This document shows positions 10,122 through 24,200 of a stretch of 64,000 nucleotides of DNA, piece by piece (the first letter of the stretch is position 1; every line of letters begins with the position of its first letter). Source of the DNA: Hirundichthys speculiger (taxonomy: Eukaryota; Chordata; Actinopteri; Beloniformes; Exocoetidae); the NCBI GenBank assembly GCA_018398805.1, contig JAGFBZ010000868.1:236918-300917 (forward strand), read 5' to 3'. Position numbers and translations under genes: made by a program. The notes under the pieces were generated by a model that saw nothing but the letters and a program-made list of their open reading frames with translations, was not told the DNA's origin and made no database searches.

Positions 10122-10972
10122 TTCAGAATCAGAAAAGCTTTATTGCCGGGTACAGTAAAGAACATTTTACGGTAGGAGTTTGTCATCGTGTCAGGTGCAA
10201 ACATGGAGTAAAAAAACAAAAAAAAAAGGTGAGAAAGTAGTCCAAGATAGAAATGTGAAATATAGCCACAAGAGAATTTAAAACAAAGTTAAAACAGGAT
10301 GAATAGCTGAAAAACAAAATAAAAAGTTATATACAGAGCAGAGGATGAGAGGACTAGTGTAAGTGGGGGAGGGGGGGCGTCTGTTCAGCAGGACGACTGC
10401 AGTGGAGAAGAAACTGTTCTTGTAGCCTGAAGTTCTGGTCCTGATGGACCGGAGCCTCTTTCCAGAGGGGCAACAGTGCTGAGGCGGTACTGTGACATCG
10501 TTGCACCAGCCAGTGATGGTTTTCCCAGAAAGCCCCGTGCGTCTGTCTGCTCTGTAGAGGTGGAAACCACTCAGCTGTAGCCCAGAGTCCGGTAAAACAG
10601 CCAACACAGGACGTTGAAAAGTCTCTGTTCTTGTTCAGCAGCAGGTTCATCTCGTCCATTTTGGTGCAAAGTGAGCGCACGTTAGAAAGGAATATCCCGG
10701 GAGCTCTGTGCGTAATCCGCACCTGCCAGCGCACCTGAGCGTTTACCTCTTCTGCAGCACCTCACTTCGTTACGGGTCTCCTTGATGAGAATGAAGCCAG
10801 CAAGGATGGAGGCAGCAGCTCTCATGTTCATGAGCTCTTTCCTGGAATAGGAGCCACCAGAACTGTGACAAAAAACTGAATTTATGCACAAAAGGTAAAG
10901 TGGGGCGCACTGAAACCCCAAGTCAGCCGTCCATGCTGCCTTGCAACATCTGGTACCTGTTTGAGATAACAT
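10122..10972 (-). pseudogene. internally deleted CR1/Rex-like LINE relic
   Basis: Read on the minus strand, a frame contains PGIFLSNVRSLCTKMDEMNL then LLNKNRDFSTSCV. This is the start of the AP-endonuclease domain in fish LINEs, where the family shows P..L..NVRSL.NK.DEL. A second frame carries DSGLQLSGFHLYRADR and GLSGKT, also endonuclease. It then jumps to a LINE C-terminus (RLRSIRTRTSGYKNSFFSTA, followed by VVLLN). The entire reverse transcriptase is missing. The 3' end is AATAAAGCTTTTCTGATTCTGA at the low-coordinate edge. Frameshifts and the deletion make it dead. The clade call is by motif only. Confidence 0.7.
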
Positions 10973-11115
10973 TACTTTTTTCTTTCACCTCTTTATCGGC
11001 TCTTTATCTAAATTGCCTCTGAACCCACTTTTCTTGGAATGTGTGTTGCTGCGCTATAAAGCAAGAATGGATCTATGTAACAACAAACATGGAAGCATGT
11101 GTTTTTGGAAGTATA

Positions 11116-12740
<1,625 letters not shown>

Positions 12741-12742
12741 TA

Positions 12743-14208
12743 CGTTGTCAGTATCCGGTGCAAAACTTGTGCCAGACATATCATGTGAATCATACAGCTG
12801 TGGCCCTGAAGAAATAGTTAAGTTGAATCACTGAGCACAATGAGGTGCATGAAGATGAAATAAAATCTCCAGATGTGTTCAAGAATGCATCTTGGATGCT
12901 CTCTGCAGTTCAAAAGGGGGATTTCTGTCGACAGTTCAGGCACATCCAGCCATGCTCATGCAAATCTAGAAAAACTCCAACCTCTTATGTTATTTCCTCC
13001 ATTTTATCGTGAAGTATTTGGATGTGAATCATTCCACCAGGAACGAGGTCAGCAGTCCACACAGTCCTGTCAAAGACGGGCCAACGTAGTCCCTGCCAGT
13101 TCTTAGTCTCTGGTCAGGTAGTCCAGTCCAAGCAGTGCCAGCTGTTTGCAGGCGACCTCCCAGATGATTCTCCACGTGTCCCCGGTGTACTCCACCACCA
13201 CCCACCTCCACCAGCATCTTCTTCAGATTCCACCCTCATCTGCTGTACTTTGACCTGATCTGTCTGGGTGATGCTGCCACTCCGGTACATCAGTTGAGTT
13301 GAGTCTCCCCACTAGTCCTTAAAACCATCAGACAGAACTTCCTGTTTGGCTTCTATCATCATCTTTCACTACTCAACCCTATAACGTGTCACATACAGTT
13401 GTTTTGCCAGTTCAATGATCCACATTGAACTGGATCCATTCTGCCGTATTTCTAGCTACATTTGTGTGGTCGCTATGCATGGAGATGTGAAGGTTGTTTC
13501 TGGGTTTTGGCCTGTTTTAGGCCAAGGCATCTTCTCATGTTGTATCCAGGTTCACGTTCAGCTCGTGGGTCGATATAGATGTAGCACTGTACTAGAGTGA
13601 CCTCCGCTGTTGGGGTAGTTGACTGCAGCCTCAACATAGTTGCTGTTGGAATAACAATTGTTGGTGATTTGTCATTTTTGAGTAGACAAACGAATCCCTC
13701 AGTGTAATGAGGTGACTGATCTGCCCAGATGAGTCCATCTAGATCATTCATTTGCTCTAAAGTCAAGGCAGCGCTGTCTTCGCCAGGCTCTAGGGGTGTA
13801 GAGTGAGCTGCATGTGCTAGTCCTGAATGACTAGTTGGAGGGGTCTTGTTGACTGGTTGAGGCAGATTCAGATAAATTCCTACTCAACCATATATGAGTG
13901 TTTATGTTTATGAGGAAAGAAAGTGCTTTCAATGCAAAACTTCCCGGAGCGCACAAAGCCTCGATGAGAACCCTGTGGACTCGACTATAAACGACCACAT
14001 TGGTTGAGCGTGATGTGACGGTCGGGAACGGGTGCGGATTGACTTGAAGAGCAGAGTGGGTGGAGCAGCGACAGATGATCAAACTGAGGAGTGAAACTGT
14101 GGCTCAGCTTTAGTTTCATCATTACAGTCAATTTAAACAAGGTTCATGAGGCGTCTGGAATCCTCAACTGGATGGAGTTTTGTAAAGAATTTCATCATCT
14201 GTTAATAT
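12743..14208. other. intron, mostly unrecognised; diverged repeat at about 12886-13010
   Basis: The stretch CTTGGATG(C/G)TCTCTGCAG.TCAAAA.GGGGATTT at about 12886-12930 and following sequence loosely match the 610-bp repeat copies at 19017 and 40860, as a much older copy. The rest shows no gene or classified repeat. Confidence 0.4.
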
Positions 14209-15899
14209 TAGGGCTGGGCAACGATTAAAATTTTTAATCGCGATTTATTGCATTATTTCCCCGATTAATCACGATTAATTGCATTATATACGCAAAATCA
14301 AATAATGAATTCAAAAGTAATGTAAAATGCACTTTAATTTAAATGTTCTTCTGCCATATGAACTAAAGTGTCATAACATTTGTTGTTCAAACACTTTCAA
14401 CATCTGCACTTGTCAGTAACACATATTTAGTGTAAATATCATCTTTAAAAATGTAAAATAAAATAAAGCTTATTGCCACTGCCAGGGCATTAATGTCATC
14501 CTGTTTTTATAAAAAAAAAAAAAAAAAGAAGTCTCCAAACAAAATCCAACAAAATGATTGTGTCTCAGCACAATCAGAACATTAAAACAGGTCATTTCTG
14601 AGGTAACAGCAGAAACTTTTAACGGGGAGTTCAACTTGTCAGTTGTTACAAATAACCTTGTTTCTGTCGAATCCTCCGTCTTGGAGAACTTTAAAATGAA
14701 AATGTCCATGTTAAAGTTCATTAACTTTACCAATCCATGCATCATTCATTTTTTTCCATTTTCAGTTGTCAAACAAAAATTAAAAAGTCCATCCATTATC
14801 TATACCCATTTCATCCTCAGAGGGGTCACGGGGATCTGCTGGAGTCTATCCCAGTCGTCTACGGGTGAAAGGCAGGGGTCCACCTGGACAGGTCGCCAGT
14901 CCATCACAGGGCCACATGCAGACAAACAACCACTCACACTCACAATCACTCCTACGGGCAATTTAGAACCACCAATCAACCTAACATGCATGTCTTTGGA
15001 CTGTGGGAGGAAGCCAGAGTACCCAGAGGAAACCAAAATTAAAAAGTGACATTTTATTTTGTTTTTCATTTTTTAATCTAAAAAAAAATGCCTGTTTTTT
15101 TTATTTAAATTTTAGCAAACAGGCCAGGGGACTGAATTTGTTTTTAATATTTAATTGTCCGGTTTACGTGACCCTGAAATGTCTTTGTGCAGCAGTTCAG
15201 GTACCTTGGCGGTGCTGGAATCACATACTATCACATACTCACTGTAATATTGTGTAAATCTGAATGAAAACTCAGCTCATATATAGATGAACCATATAGA
15301 TGACCATCAGTCTTCTTCTCCTCAGATCATGACGAGCACAGAATCTCCTGATGCTCATTTCCAGCATCGCAGGACACCCATCTGCTGTTGAATCATTCAT
15401 TGATCAAACTACCGTATTGGTCCGAATATAGAACGATATTTTAATCTAGAAGTCATATTTTCAAAAATGGGGGTCGTTTTATAAACAAGGAATAGACTTT
15501 CTGTTGTTGTTACACATCTGTGCCACTAGATAGAGCCGCACTGAAGTAACCAGCTAAAGAACAGCTGGAAAGTGAACACATGGAGCAGATCTGATGTAAG
15601 ATGAAGGAATGATGTGATCGTCTTGAACAAAGGGGGTTGAAAGAGACAGAATTGTTAATATTGTTACCTGAGTTGCTACCTGAACTGTAAAGTTCACGGA
15701 TTTTTACCGTTCTCCATGTCTGTTTTGGCTTTTCTGCATGTTTACCTGCCAGTTCTCTTCCGGCTCCGCAGCAGCCAGTAACAAACTTTTCAAAACAAAA
15801 GCATGTGAGAAACATGCGTTAACGTGCGATAAAATAAATGTCGGCATTAATAAATTAATGAGTTAACGCGATAATAACACGTTAACTTGCCCAGCCCTA
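14209..15899. mobile_element. non-autonomous hAT, family A copy 1
   Basis: The inverted ends are TAGGGCTGGGCAA(C) and GTTAACTTGCCCAGCCCTA. Internal blocks (for example around 14560-14720 and 15500-15840) recur at 19637-21182 and, inverted, at 29918-31392. There is no transposase. The target duplication is eroded because the right side runs into an AT microsatellite. It carries a SINE-like insertion at 14789-15033. Confidence 0.85.
14789..15033. mobile_element. common teleost interspersed repeat nested in a hAT
   Basis: It starts CCATCCATTATCTATACCC, contains GTCACGGGGATCTGCTGGAG, CTAACATGCATGTCTTTGGA and GTGGGAGGAAGCC.GAGTACC, and is a repeat abundant in fish genomes. It is flanked by 13-bp direct repeats AAAATTAAAAAGT (ending 14788 and 15047). 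A duplication of this length points to LINE-type target-primed insertion. A fragment of the same family lies inverted at 44366-44490. Confidence 0.8.
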
Positions 15900-15949
15900 A
15901 TATATATGAAATGAAAAATACTTTTATTTATCCCATAAAGGGAAATTCA

Positions 15950-15965
15950 ATATATATATATATAT

Positions 15966-16040
<75 letters not shown>

Positions 16041-16045
16041 TATAT

Positions 16046-16132
<87 letters not shown>

Positions 16133-16155
16133 CTATATATATATATATATATGTG

Positions 16156-16186
<31 letters not shown>
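15950..16186. repeat. (TA)n microsatellite with G interruptions
   Basis: About 235 bp of TA repeats between two hAT-like elements. Confidence 0.97.
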
Positions 16187-16189
<3 letters not shown>

Positions 16190-17936
16190 TAGTCAAGTTG
16201 TAAAAAAAAATTCAGGGGGGATGGTCAATGTTTTTCACTTAAAAAAAAAAAGTGGCAGGGGCAGGGCTGTAGGGCTGTGTAAATTCATTATCAAAACAAA
16301 ACACTGTAAATAAGACTTCTGAATCCTCTCAAATCAAGTCAAGCCAAGTTTATTTTAAGTGCAAAATCATAACAATTATCTCTTTTTTGTGTTATTAAAG
16401 ACAGTACAGAAGTACAGAAAAACTCTCTCAACATTTTACAATATTTTTCCTTTTCTTCCCTCTGGTGCACAGTTTTTAGTTTCTCAGTTTCAAGTCTCAG
16501 TATCTCATAGCAGTTTCCAAAGACTGTCGTAACGTTGTTTTTTGTCGACAATTTTTCGTGTTCTTGCTTTCCGATTGTTAGCTAAGCAGTGACTGAAGAT
16601 TAATAGATTAATGTGCCTTATAGCCACTGAAATAATGAGCTACATACTAATAGGCCTACGTATGAATTGAAAAGGGTAAGTGTGTAAACGAGGTTGCACT
16701 AGACTTTTTTGCAATTGGTCATTTTGACAGTCATGAAAATTTTGTTATCAGTTTCTACATTAACAATTATTTAATTACATTAAAAGATTACTAACAGTCT
16801 TCAGATTTTTCAATTATTGTGAGGGGGAAAAAAGTCAATTACAGGGAATCCCGAGTTAAAAATAACCCCTGGTCTAAACCCTAAAGGTTTTTAATAATCA
16901 AACCTGTACCTTCTGCTCTTGATCCCTCCTGCTTCCTGGCCATGGCTTTCCTCTATGTGAAGAAAACAACATTATAGGGTTTGATAGAATGTGCAGACAT
17001 GTCATGCTTAAAGCACATGACCTTGCTCTTGGATAATAGACAGAAAGTACAGTATAGGTTAAAATCACATTTATCATATTCACTGTAATATTAAATTACA
17101 GGCCCCAGCAACAGGCCCCAGGAGGGGGGGAAACACGTTGGAAATACTCTTTAATGTCACCTTCCTTGAACATCTGAATTTTAGCTAACATCTTCACTTA
17201 TTTTTGTTGCCTGATGAGTCCTATTGATGAAAATAATATAGCCGTGTGAAGAATATTTCATCATTAATTCTGATCAAATATTTGAGACAAACTCTCGTCT
17301 AATGCTAACAGTAAATATCTGTTTTACGTTTGCCACGCTCATAAACCAGAATCTAACGTGACTGAATGACAAGTCCTGTGTTTCATCAAGCTAGTTAACA
17401 AGAGAGATGAACGTTAACATGAGTTTGTCTCAGCTAGTTTACAGGCTACACAGCAAGCTTGGAAAACTAGCTGTGTTGTTATTGTGCAGCCTGTGGCGAG
17501 TCTGGCGACTTTTGTATAGATTAATAAAAAGTAGTGATTGAGATTCTTGATTTATAGCGCACCTGTCATTTGAGTCTTTTTAAAAAAAACTCCCTGACAC
17601 CTCGTTGTCCAGCCGCTCGTTTCCTCATGCTCACGTTGCAGTGCAGTCAATCCTCAATATGTCGCTCTGCGCCGCTCCCTCAAGCATCAATTAACCAATT
17701 GAAAATAACAATCATGTTGCGTCATTTTTGCGTGCCCCTGTGCCCTCAGATTTTATTATTTCTTTTGCTTCTTTTACTTTCTAATGATGAAATAATTATA
17801 AGTTATATTCCCAACATTTACTGTAAAAAGGGGAGGGATGGAAAGGGGGATGGCAGTTTTACAGGGGGATGATTTTGATCGTTTTTATTTCAGGGGGGAT
17901 GCCATCCGCCCTCATCCCCCCTCAACTCGAGTACTG
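16187..17936. mobile_element. probable non-autonomous DNA element, 1750 bp
   Basis: The left end CAGTAGTCAAGTTG and the inverted right end CAGTACTCGAGTTG match. Both are followed inside by G-rich GGGGGGATGG motifs. TA-repeat microsatellites flank both sides (compatible with a TATATATA duplication but uninformative). Inside are unclassified AT-rich sequence and a fragment beginning AAGTCAAGCCAAGTTTATTT at about 16332. There is no transposase. Confidence 0.65.
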
Positions 17937-17948
17937 TATATATATATA

Positions 17949-17992
<44 letters not shown>

Positions 17993-18043
17993 TATATATA
18001 ATATATCTATATATATGTATATGTGTGTGTGTGTGTGTGTATA
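17937..18043. repeat. (TA)n-(TG)n microsatellite
   Basis: Simple TA repeats followed by TG repeats, ending at GTATATTGTGACG. Confidence 0.95.
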
Positions 18044-18201
18044 TTGTGACGTGAGCAGGCAAGGTAAAACACTCCGGCAGTCAGTCACATTTGACACACA
18101 CATTAAGCGTGGTGTTTAATTAAAGAGATTAACGTAGAAAAACGTAAAGTACTTCCACTCAGGATTTCAAGTAGGCTCCAACAAATGCCTACAGGAGGAA
18201 A

Positions 18202-18670
18202 GGTAGTGATGTTACAAGAGTGCCGAGGCTCTGAAGCGTGTATCGAGAAATGAAGGGGGCGAGTCCGCGAAGCGCGTATCGAGGCTTGCCTCATTTAGGG
18301 GAGGAGCCGAAAGCAAGTTTGACTCTCGGCTCATCGATCCTTTTGACGCTTGTCTTCCCCGTTCTTATGATACTACTTTGGGAAACGTTAAACAGAGATT
18401 ACATTCAAACAATATTTTATTATGCACTTGATCATTTATGTAGACCAATTATTTGGTCATATACATTTTGTTATTCACAGTCATTCGCAAGAGCCATGAC
18501 TGATACATAAATTCAATGCATCACATCTTAAGATTCAGCTGGCTGTGATTATAAACCTGACCAGTAGGTGGTGTCATGTTCATATGAAGCAGCAAATAAT
18601 GAACCATTTCTCAAGCCAATTGGTTGATGTGTTACGATGCTTCACGGGGCTTCATCTCACCATCACTACC
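18202..18670. mobile_element. non-autonomous hAT-like element, 469 bp
   Basis: The ends are GGTAGTGATG and CATCACTACC in inverted orientation, with related inner motifs (GAAGCGTGTATCG / CGATGCTTCACGG). No clear target duplication was found and there is no ORF of note. Confidence 0.65.
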
Positions 18671-18732
18671 CTTGGTCTTTGTAACCAAAGCTGGTGATTC
18701 TTAATCTGGTTCAGCTGTGCCCTTCCTCACAG

Positions 18733-18890
18733 GTGGAAGTGCATCCAGCTGGTGGAGCGTGTAATTGGGGATGTATTTACTCTCGATGACCAGACCAAGT
18801 GGGGGTCGCTGTTTCTTACTGTGCGGGCTAGCCCTCTGCCTACTCTCACCTGGTCGGGGGTGTAATGATGCTCCACAGTATATATGTGTG
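18733..18890. repeat. copy of the 5986-6105 repeat end, inverted
   Basis: The segment TGGTGGAGCGTGTAATTGGG through GTAATGATGCTCCACA is the reverse complement of 5986-6105. It abuts a TA/TG microsatellite at 18886 just as the first copy abuts one. Confidence 0.85.
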
Positions 18891-18934
18891 TGTATTTATG
18901 TGTGTGTGTGTGTGTGTGGGGGGGGGGGGGGGCG
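18886..18934. repeat. (TG)n microsatellite and G-run
   Basis: TATATATGTGTGTGTATTTATG then (TG)n and a 14-base G-run. Confidence 0.9.
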
Positions 18935-19016
18935 TGGCCACTCCTCATTAGATATCATGTAATGGTACATTAAGATGACCTTCCTTGTTTTGAGCGCCAC
19001 AGACTTCCCGCCAACC

Positions 19017-19626
19017 TTTGGCTGCTATAGATGTTTAAATTCTAGTTGGAGTCATGAATCTCTTTCCAAGCCCATGGGGGTTTGGGCAGCTAGGCTTAAT
19101 CATATTTATCTTTCCATTTCCAGCAGCTTTCCTTGAGCAGGGTTTTTCATTGTTTCTGAGCTGGAGGCAGGCCCAAGTCTGCCTCTGTCCAGGGACCCCA
19201 GCCCGGCCCACCGTCACCCAGACAGGACCTGCCAGGTGTCACACCTTGCCGGCCTTTCGGCCAGTTTGTCAGGGTGGAAGGCGACTAGCCGCTGGGGTCC
19301 GTTGCGTGTCATTTCAACGTCTGGGGTCACCATTTGTGTTGTGGAGAGAAGTTAGGTATCTTGGATGGTCTCTGCAGCTCAAAAAGGGGATTTTATTCAG
19401 ACACAAACAGCCATCCTCAAGAGACTTCTGGAAATCCCAACTATTCTGTTACTGTGTCCTTTTAAACTGAGGTTTCTCCAGTGGTGATTGTCTGGAAGTT
19501 ATCTTCACTTCTTGTCATGGAATATCAAGTCCTGGCCTGTGCTTGCGTGTTGACCCACATCTTTGAGAGCCGGTGGCGTGAGCAGCGTTACCTTCTTCTA
19601 CAGCATGAGCTCATGCTGGAAAGACT
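19017..19626. repeat. 610-bp unclassified interspersed repeat, copy 1
   Basis: It is nearly identical to 40860-41474 in the same orientation, from TTTGGCTGCTATAGATG to GCTGGAAAGACT. It contains no ORF with family resemblance, no terminal inverted repeats and no simple tail. The two copies differ by scattered substitutions and 1-3-bp indels. Confidence 0.9.
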
Positions 19627-19636
19627 AATGATTAAG

Positions 19637-21182
19637 ATTAATGTCATCCTGTTTTTATAAAAAATAAAAAAAAGTCTACAAACAAAGTCCAACAAAATGA
19701 TTGTGTCTCAGCACCAGGGGCGAAAATCTCATTTCATTTTTGGGGGGGACAATAAACAGTAAAATTTCAGAGAGTAATTCCTGGGGGGGACATGAAAAAA
19801 AATGCTCTCTCCCTCTCTCTCTCCTGCTCCTTTGGAACTTGCCTTGCAGGGTTGAGCCCACAGCCTGTTGAATGTTAGAAAAAGTAATAATAGTAGTTGT
19901 AGCATTGTTGTGTATCGGTGCATATTCTACCTGTATACAGGTTTTTCAATGTTCAAACTGAAAAATCAACAATGGTATTAGGTGGTATTATTATATTGTA
20001 GTGTTGTATTTTTTGACAAACTAAATACAACAACATATCACAACTACGCCATTAAATATGGCAACTTAAAAATGCAAAAATAAAATACAATTAAAAATCC
20101 CTTCTACATTTAAATGACACACTCGCTGACACACGGAGCTGCCGGTAGCCCCGCCCGTTAGAAACAGCATGTGGACTAAACCACTTTGAGAAATAGGGGG
20201 GTCGCAATGTTTCAACAATAAAAAAAAAAAGGGTTTTTACGTTTATAATTTGCAGCGTTTGTGTTGTACTTTTATTGAACATGACTATATTATTATTCAA
20301 TTGTTTTCGTGTGCTTACAATGATTTTTTGGGGGGGACAACTTTATGGAAGGGGGGGACACGTCCCCTGTGTCCCCCCCGGGATTTCCGCCTATGCTCAG
20401 CACAATCAGAACATTAAAACAGGTAATTTCTGAGGTAACAGCAGAAACTTTTAACGGGGAGTTCAACTTGTCAGTTGTTACAAATAACCTTGTTTCTGTT
20501 GAATCCTCCGTCTGGGAGAACTTTAAAATGAAAATGTCCATGTTAAAGTTCTGTTACTTTACCAATCCATGTATGATTCATTCTTTCCATTTTCATTTGT
20601 TAATCAAAAATACAAGAAATTAAAAAAGTGACTTTTTATTAGGTTTTTCATTTTTTAATCTAACACACAAAAAAATGCCTGTTTTTTCTACATTTCAATT
20701 TTAGACTTGGATCAAAAATACGAAATTAAAAAACGGGCCACAGAACTGAATTTGTTTTATAATCGAGGACTGGACTTTCTGTTGTCATTACACATCTGTG
20801 CCACTAGATGGAGCCGCACTGCAGTAACCAGCTAGAGAACAGCAGGACAGTGAACACATGGAGCAGATCTGATGGAACATGGAGGAATGACGCAAAGTTT
20901 TGTTGCAGTCCAGAATTTTTTTTTCAGACAGAATTGTTAATATTGCTACCTGAGTTGCTACCTGAACTGTAAAGTTCATGGATTTTTACCGTTCTCCATG
21001 TCTGTTTTAGCTTTTCAGCATGTTTATCTGCCAGTTGTCTTCCGGTTCTGCAGCAGCCCATAACAAACTTTTCAAAAACAAAAGCATGTGAGCAACATGC
21101 ATTAACGCGCAATAAAATAAATGTTGGCATTAATAAATAAATCAGTTAATGCGACAATAACGTGTTAACTTCCCCAGCCCTA
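19637..21182. mobile_element. non-autonomous hAT, family A copy 2, left end lost
   Basis: Matches 14209-15899 from ATTAATGTCATCCTG onward. Its right end is CGTGTTAACTTCCCCAGCCCTA. The first about 270 bp, including the left terminus, are missing and the copy abuts the 610-bp repeat. It carries a nested hAT at 19715-20395. Confidence 0.85.
19715..20395. mobile_element. non-autonomous hAT nested in family A copy 2
   Basis: The ends are CAGGGGCGAAAATC and the inverted CATAGGCGGAAATCCC, flanked by a perfect 8-bp duplication CTCAGCAC (19707-19714 and 20396-20403). Removing it restores the sequence seen uninterrupted at 14567-14576 of copy 1. Both ends are G-rich on the plus or minus strand. Confidence 0.95.
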
Positions 21183-21242
21183 GTTAATAACAAAGCAACA
21201 TTACCTCTTTAGAAGCCAATTGGAGCAGTTATATGAGAGTGG

Positions 21243-24200
21243 ATCTAGTCTATAAGGGTCTTTGTGATCTAGTCTATAAGGGAATTTGTGATCTAGTCTA
21301 TAAGGGTCTTTATGTCTTTTCTATAAGGGTCTTTGTGTCTATAAGGGTCTTTGTGCTCTAGTCTATAAGGGTCTTTGTGTTCTAGGGTCTATCTAAGGAT
21401 CTTGTCTAAGGGTCTTTGTCTAGCTAGTCTATAAGGGTCTTTGTCTTTTGTCTATAAGGGTCTTTGTGACTATAAGGGTCTCTAGTCTATAAGGGTCTTT
21501 GTGATCTAGTCTATAAGGGTCTTTGTTTCTAGTCTATAAGGTCTCTCTAGTCTATAAGGGTCTTTGTGTTCTAGTCTATAAGGGTCTTTGTGCTCTAGTC
21601 TATAAGGGTCTTTGTGTCTATCTAGTCTATAAGGGTCTTTGTGATCTAGTCTATAAGAGTCTTTGTATTCTAGTCTATAAAGGTCTTTGTGTTCTAGTCT
21701 ATAAGGGTCTTTGTGATCTAGTCGATAAGGGTCTTGTATCCAGTCTATAAGGGTCTTTGTGTTAGTTCTAGTCTATAAGGATCTTTGTGTTCTAGTCTAT
21801 AAGGGTCTTTGTGATCTTGTCTATAAGGGTCTTGTCCTCTAGTCTATAAGGGTCTTTGTGCTCTATCTGTGATCAGTCTATAAGGGTCTTTGTGATCTAG
21901 TCTATAAGGATCTTTGTGTCTAGTCTATAAGGGTCTTTGTGATCTTGTCTATAAGGGTCTTTGTCCTCTAGTCTATAAGGGTCTTTGTGCTCTAGTCTGT
22001 AAGGGTCTTTGTGATCTAGTCTATCTTTGTCTAGTCTATAAGGGTCTTTGTGTTCTAGTCTATAAAAGGTCTTTGTCTCTAGTCTATAAGGGTCTTTGTG
22101 ATCTAGTCTATAAGGGTCTTTGTATTCTAGTCTATAAAGGTCTTTGTGTTCTAGTCTATAAGGGTCTTTGTGATCTTGTCTATAAGGGTCTTTGTGCTCT
22201 AGTCTATAAGGGTCCTTGTGCTCTAGTCTATAAGGATCTTTGTGCTCTAGTCTGTAAGGGTCTTTGTGATCTAGTCTATAAGGGTATTTGTGCTCTAGTC
22301 TATAAGGGTCTTTGTGATCTAGTCTATAAGGGTATTGTGTTCTAGTCTATAAAGATCTTTGTGCTCTAGTCTATAAGGGTCTTTGTGTTCTAGTCTATAA
22401 GGGTCTTTGTGCTCTAGTCTATAAGGGTCTTTGTGCTCTAGTCTATAAGGATCTTTGTGTCTAGTCTATAAGGGTCTTTGTGATCTAGTCTATAAGGTCT
22501 TTGTATCTAGTCTATAAAGGTCTTTGTGTTCTAGTCTATAAGGGTCTTTGTGATCTAGTCTATAAGGGTCTTTGTGATCCAGTCTATAAGGGTCTTTGTG
22601 ATCCTGTCTATAAGGGTCTTTGTGCTCTAGTCATAAGGGTCTTTGTGCTCTAGTCTATAAGGGTCTTTGTGTTCTAGTCTATAAGGATCTTTGTGTTCTA
22701 GTCTATAAGGATCTTTGTGTTCTAGTCTATAAGGGTCTTTGTGATCTTGTCTATAAGGGTCTTTGTGCTCTAGTCTATAAGGGTCTTTGTGCTCTAGTCT
22801 GTAAGGGTCTTTGTGATCTAGTCCCGAGGGGTCTTTGTGCTGTAGTCTATAAGGGTCTTTGTGATCTAGTCTATAAGGGTCTTTGTGTTCTAGTCTATAA
22901 AGATCTTTGTGCTCTAGTCTATAAGGGTCTTTGTGCTCTAGTCTGTAAGGGTATTTGTGATCTAGTCTATAAGGGTCTTTGTGCTCTAGTCTATAATGGT
23001 CTTTGTGATCTAGTCTATAAGGGTCTTTGTGATCTAGTCTATAAGGGTCTTTGTGCTCTAGTCTATAAGGGTCTTTGTGATCTAGTCTATAAGGGTCTTT
23101 GTATTCTAGTCTAAAAAGGTCTTTGTGTTCTAGTCTATAAGGGTCTTTGTGATCTTGTCTATAAGGGTCTTTGTGCTCTAGTCTATAAGGGTCTTTGTGC
23201 TCTAGTCTATAAGGATCTTTGTGCTCTAGTCTATAAGGGTCTTTGTGATCTAGTCTATAAGGGTCTTTGTGTTCTAGTCTATAAAGGTCTTTGTGCTCTA
23301 GTCTATAAGGGTCTTTGTGTTCTAGTCTATAAGGGTCTTTGTGCTCTAGTCTATAAGGGTCTTTGTGCTCTAGTCTATAAGGATCTTTGTGTTCTAGTCT
23401 ATAAGGGTCTTTGTGATCTAGTCTATAAGAGTCTTTGTATTCTAGTCTAAAAAGGTCTTTGTGTTCTAGTCTATAAGGGTCTTTGTGATCTAGTCTATAA
23501 GAGTCTTTGTGATCCAGTCTATAAGGGTCTTTGTGATCTTGTCTATAAGGGTCTTTGTGTTCTAGTCTATAAAGATCTTTGTGCTCTAGTCTATAAGGGT
23601 CTTTGTGTTCTAGTCTATAAGGGTCTTTGTGCTCTAGTCTATAAGGGTCTTTGTGCTCTAGTCTATAAGGATCTTTGTGTTCTAGTCTATAAGGGTCTTT
23701 GTGATCTAGTCTATAAGAGTCTTTGTATTCTAGTCTATAAAGGTCTTTGTGTTCTAGTCTATAAGGGTCTTTGTGATCTAGTCTATAAGGGTCTTTGTGA
23801 TCCAGTCTATAAGGGTCTTTGTGATCTTGTCTATAAGGGTCTTTTGTGTTCTAGTCTATAAAGATCTTTGTGCTCTAGTCTATAAGGGTCTTTGTGTTCT
23901 AGTCTATAAGGGTCTTTGTGCTCTAGTCTATCTATAGGGTCTTGTGCTCTAGTCTATAAGGATCTTTGTGTTCTAGTCTATAAGGGTCTTTGTGATCTAG
24001 TCTATAAGAGTCTTTGTATTCTAGTCTATAAAGGTCTTTGTGTTCTAGTCTATAAGGGTCTTTGTGATCTAGTCTATAAAGGTCTTTGTGATCCAGTCTA
24101 TAAGGGTCTTTGTGATCCTGTCTATAAGGGTCTTTGTGCTCTAGTCTATAAGGGTCTTTGTGCTCTAGTCTATAAGGGTCTTTGTGCTCTAGTCTATAAG

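Noticed and set aside
18886..18934. Telomere-like or G-quadruplex motif in the G-run
   Set aside because: A single G-run after TG repeats, no periodic G-tracts.
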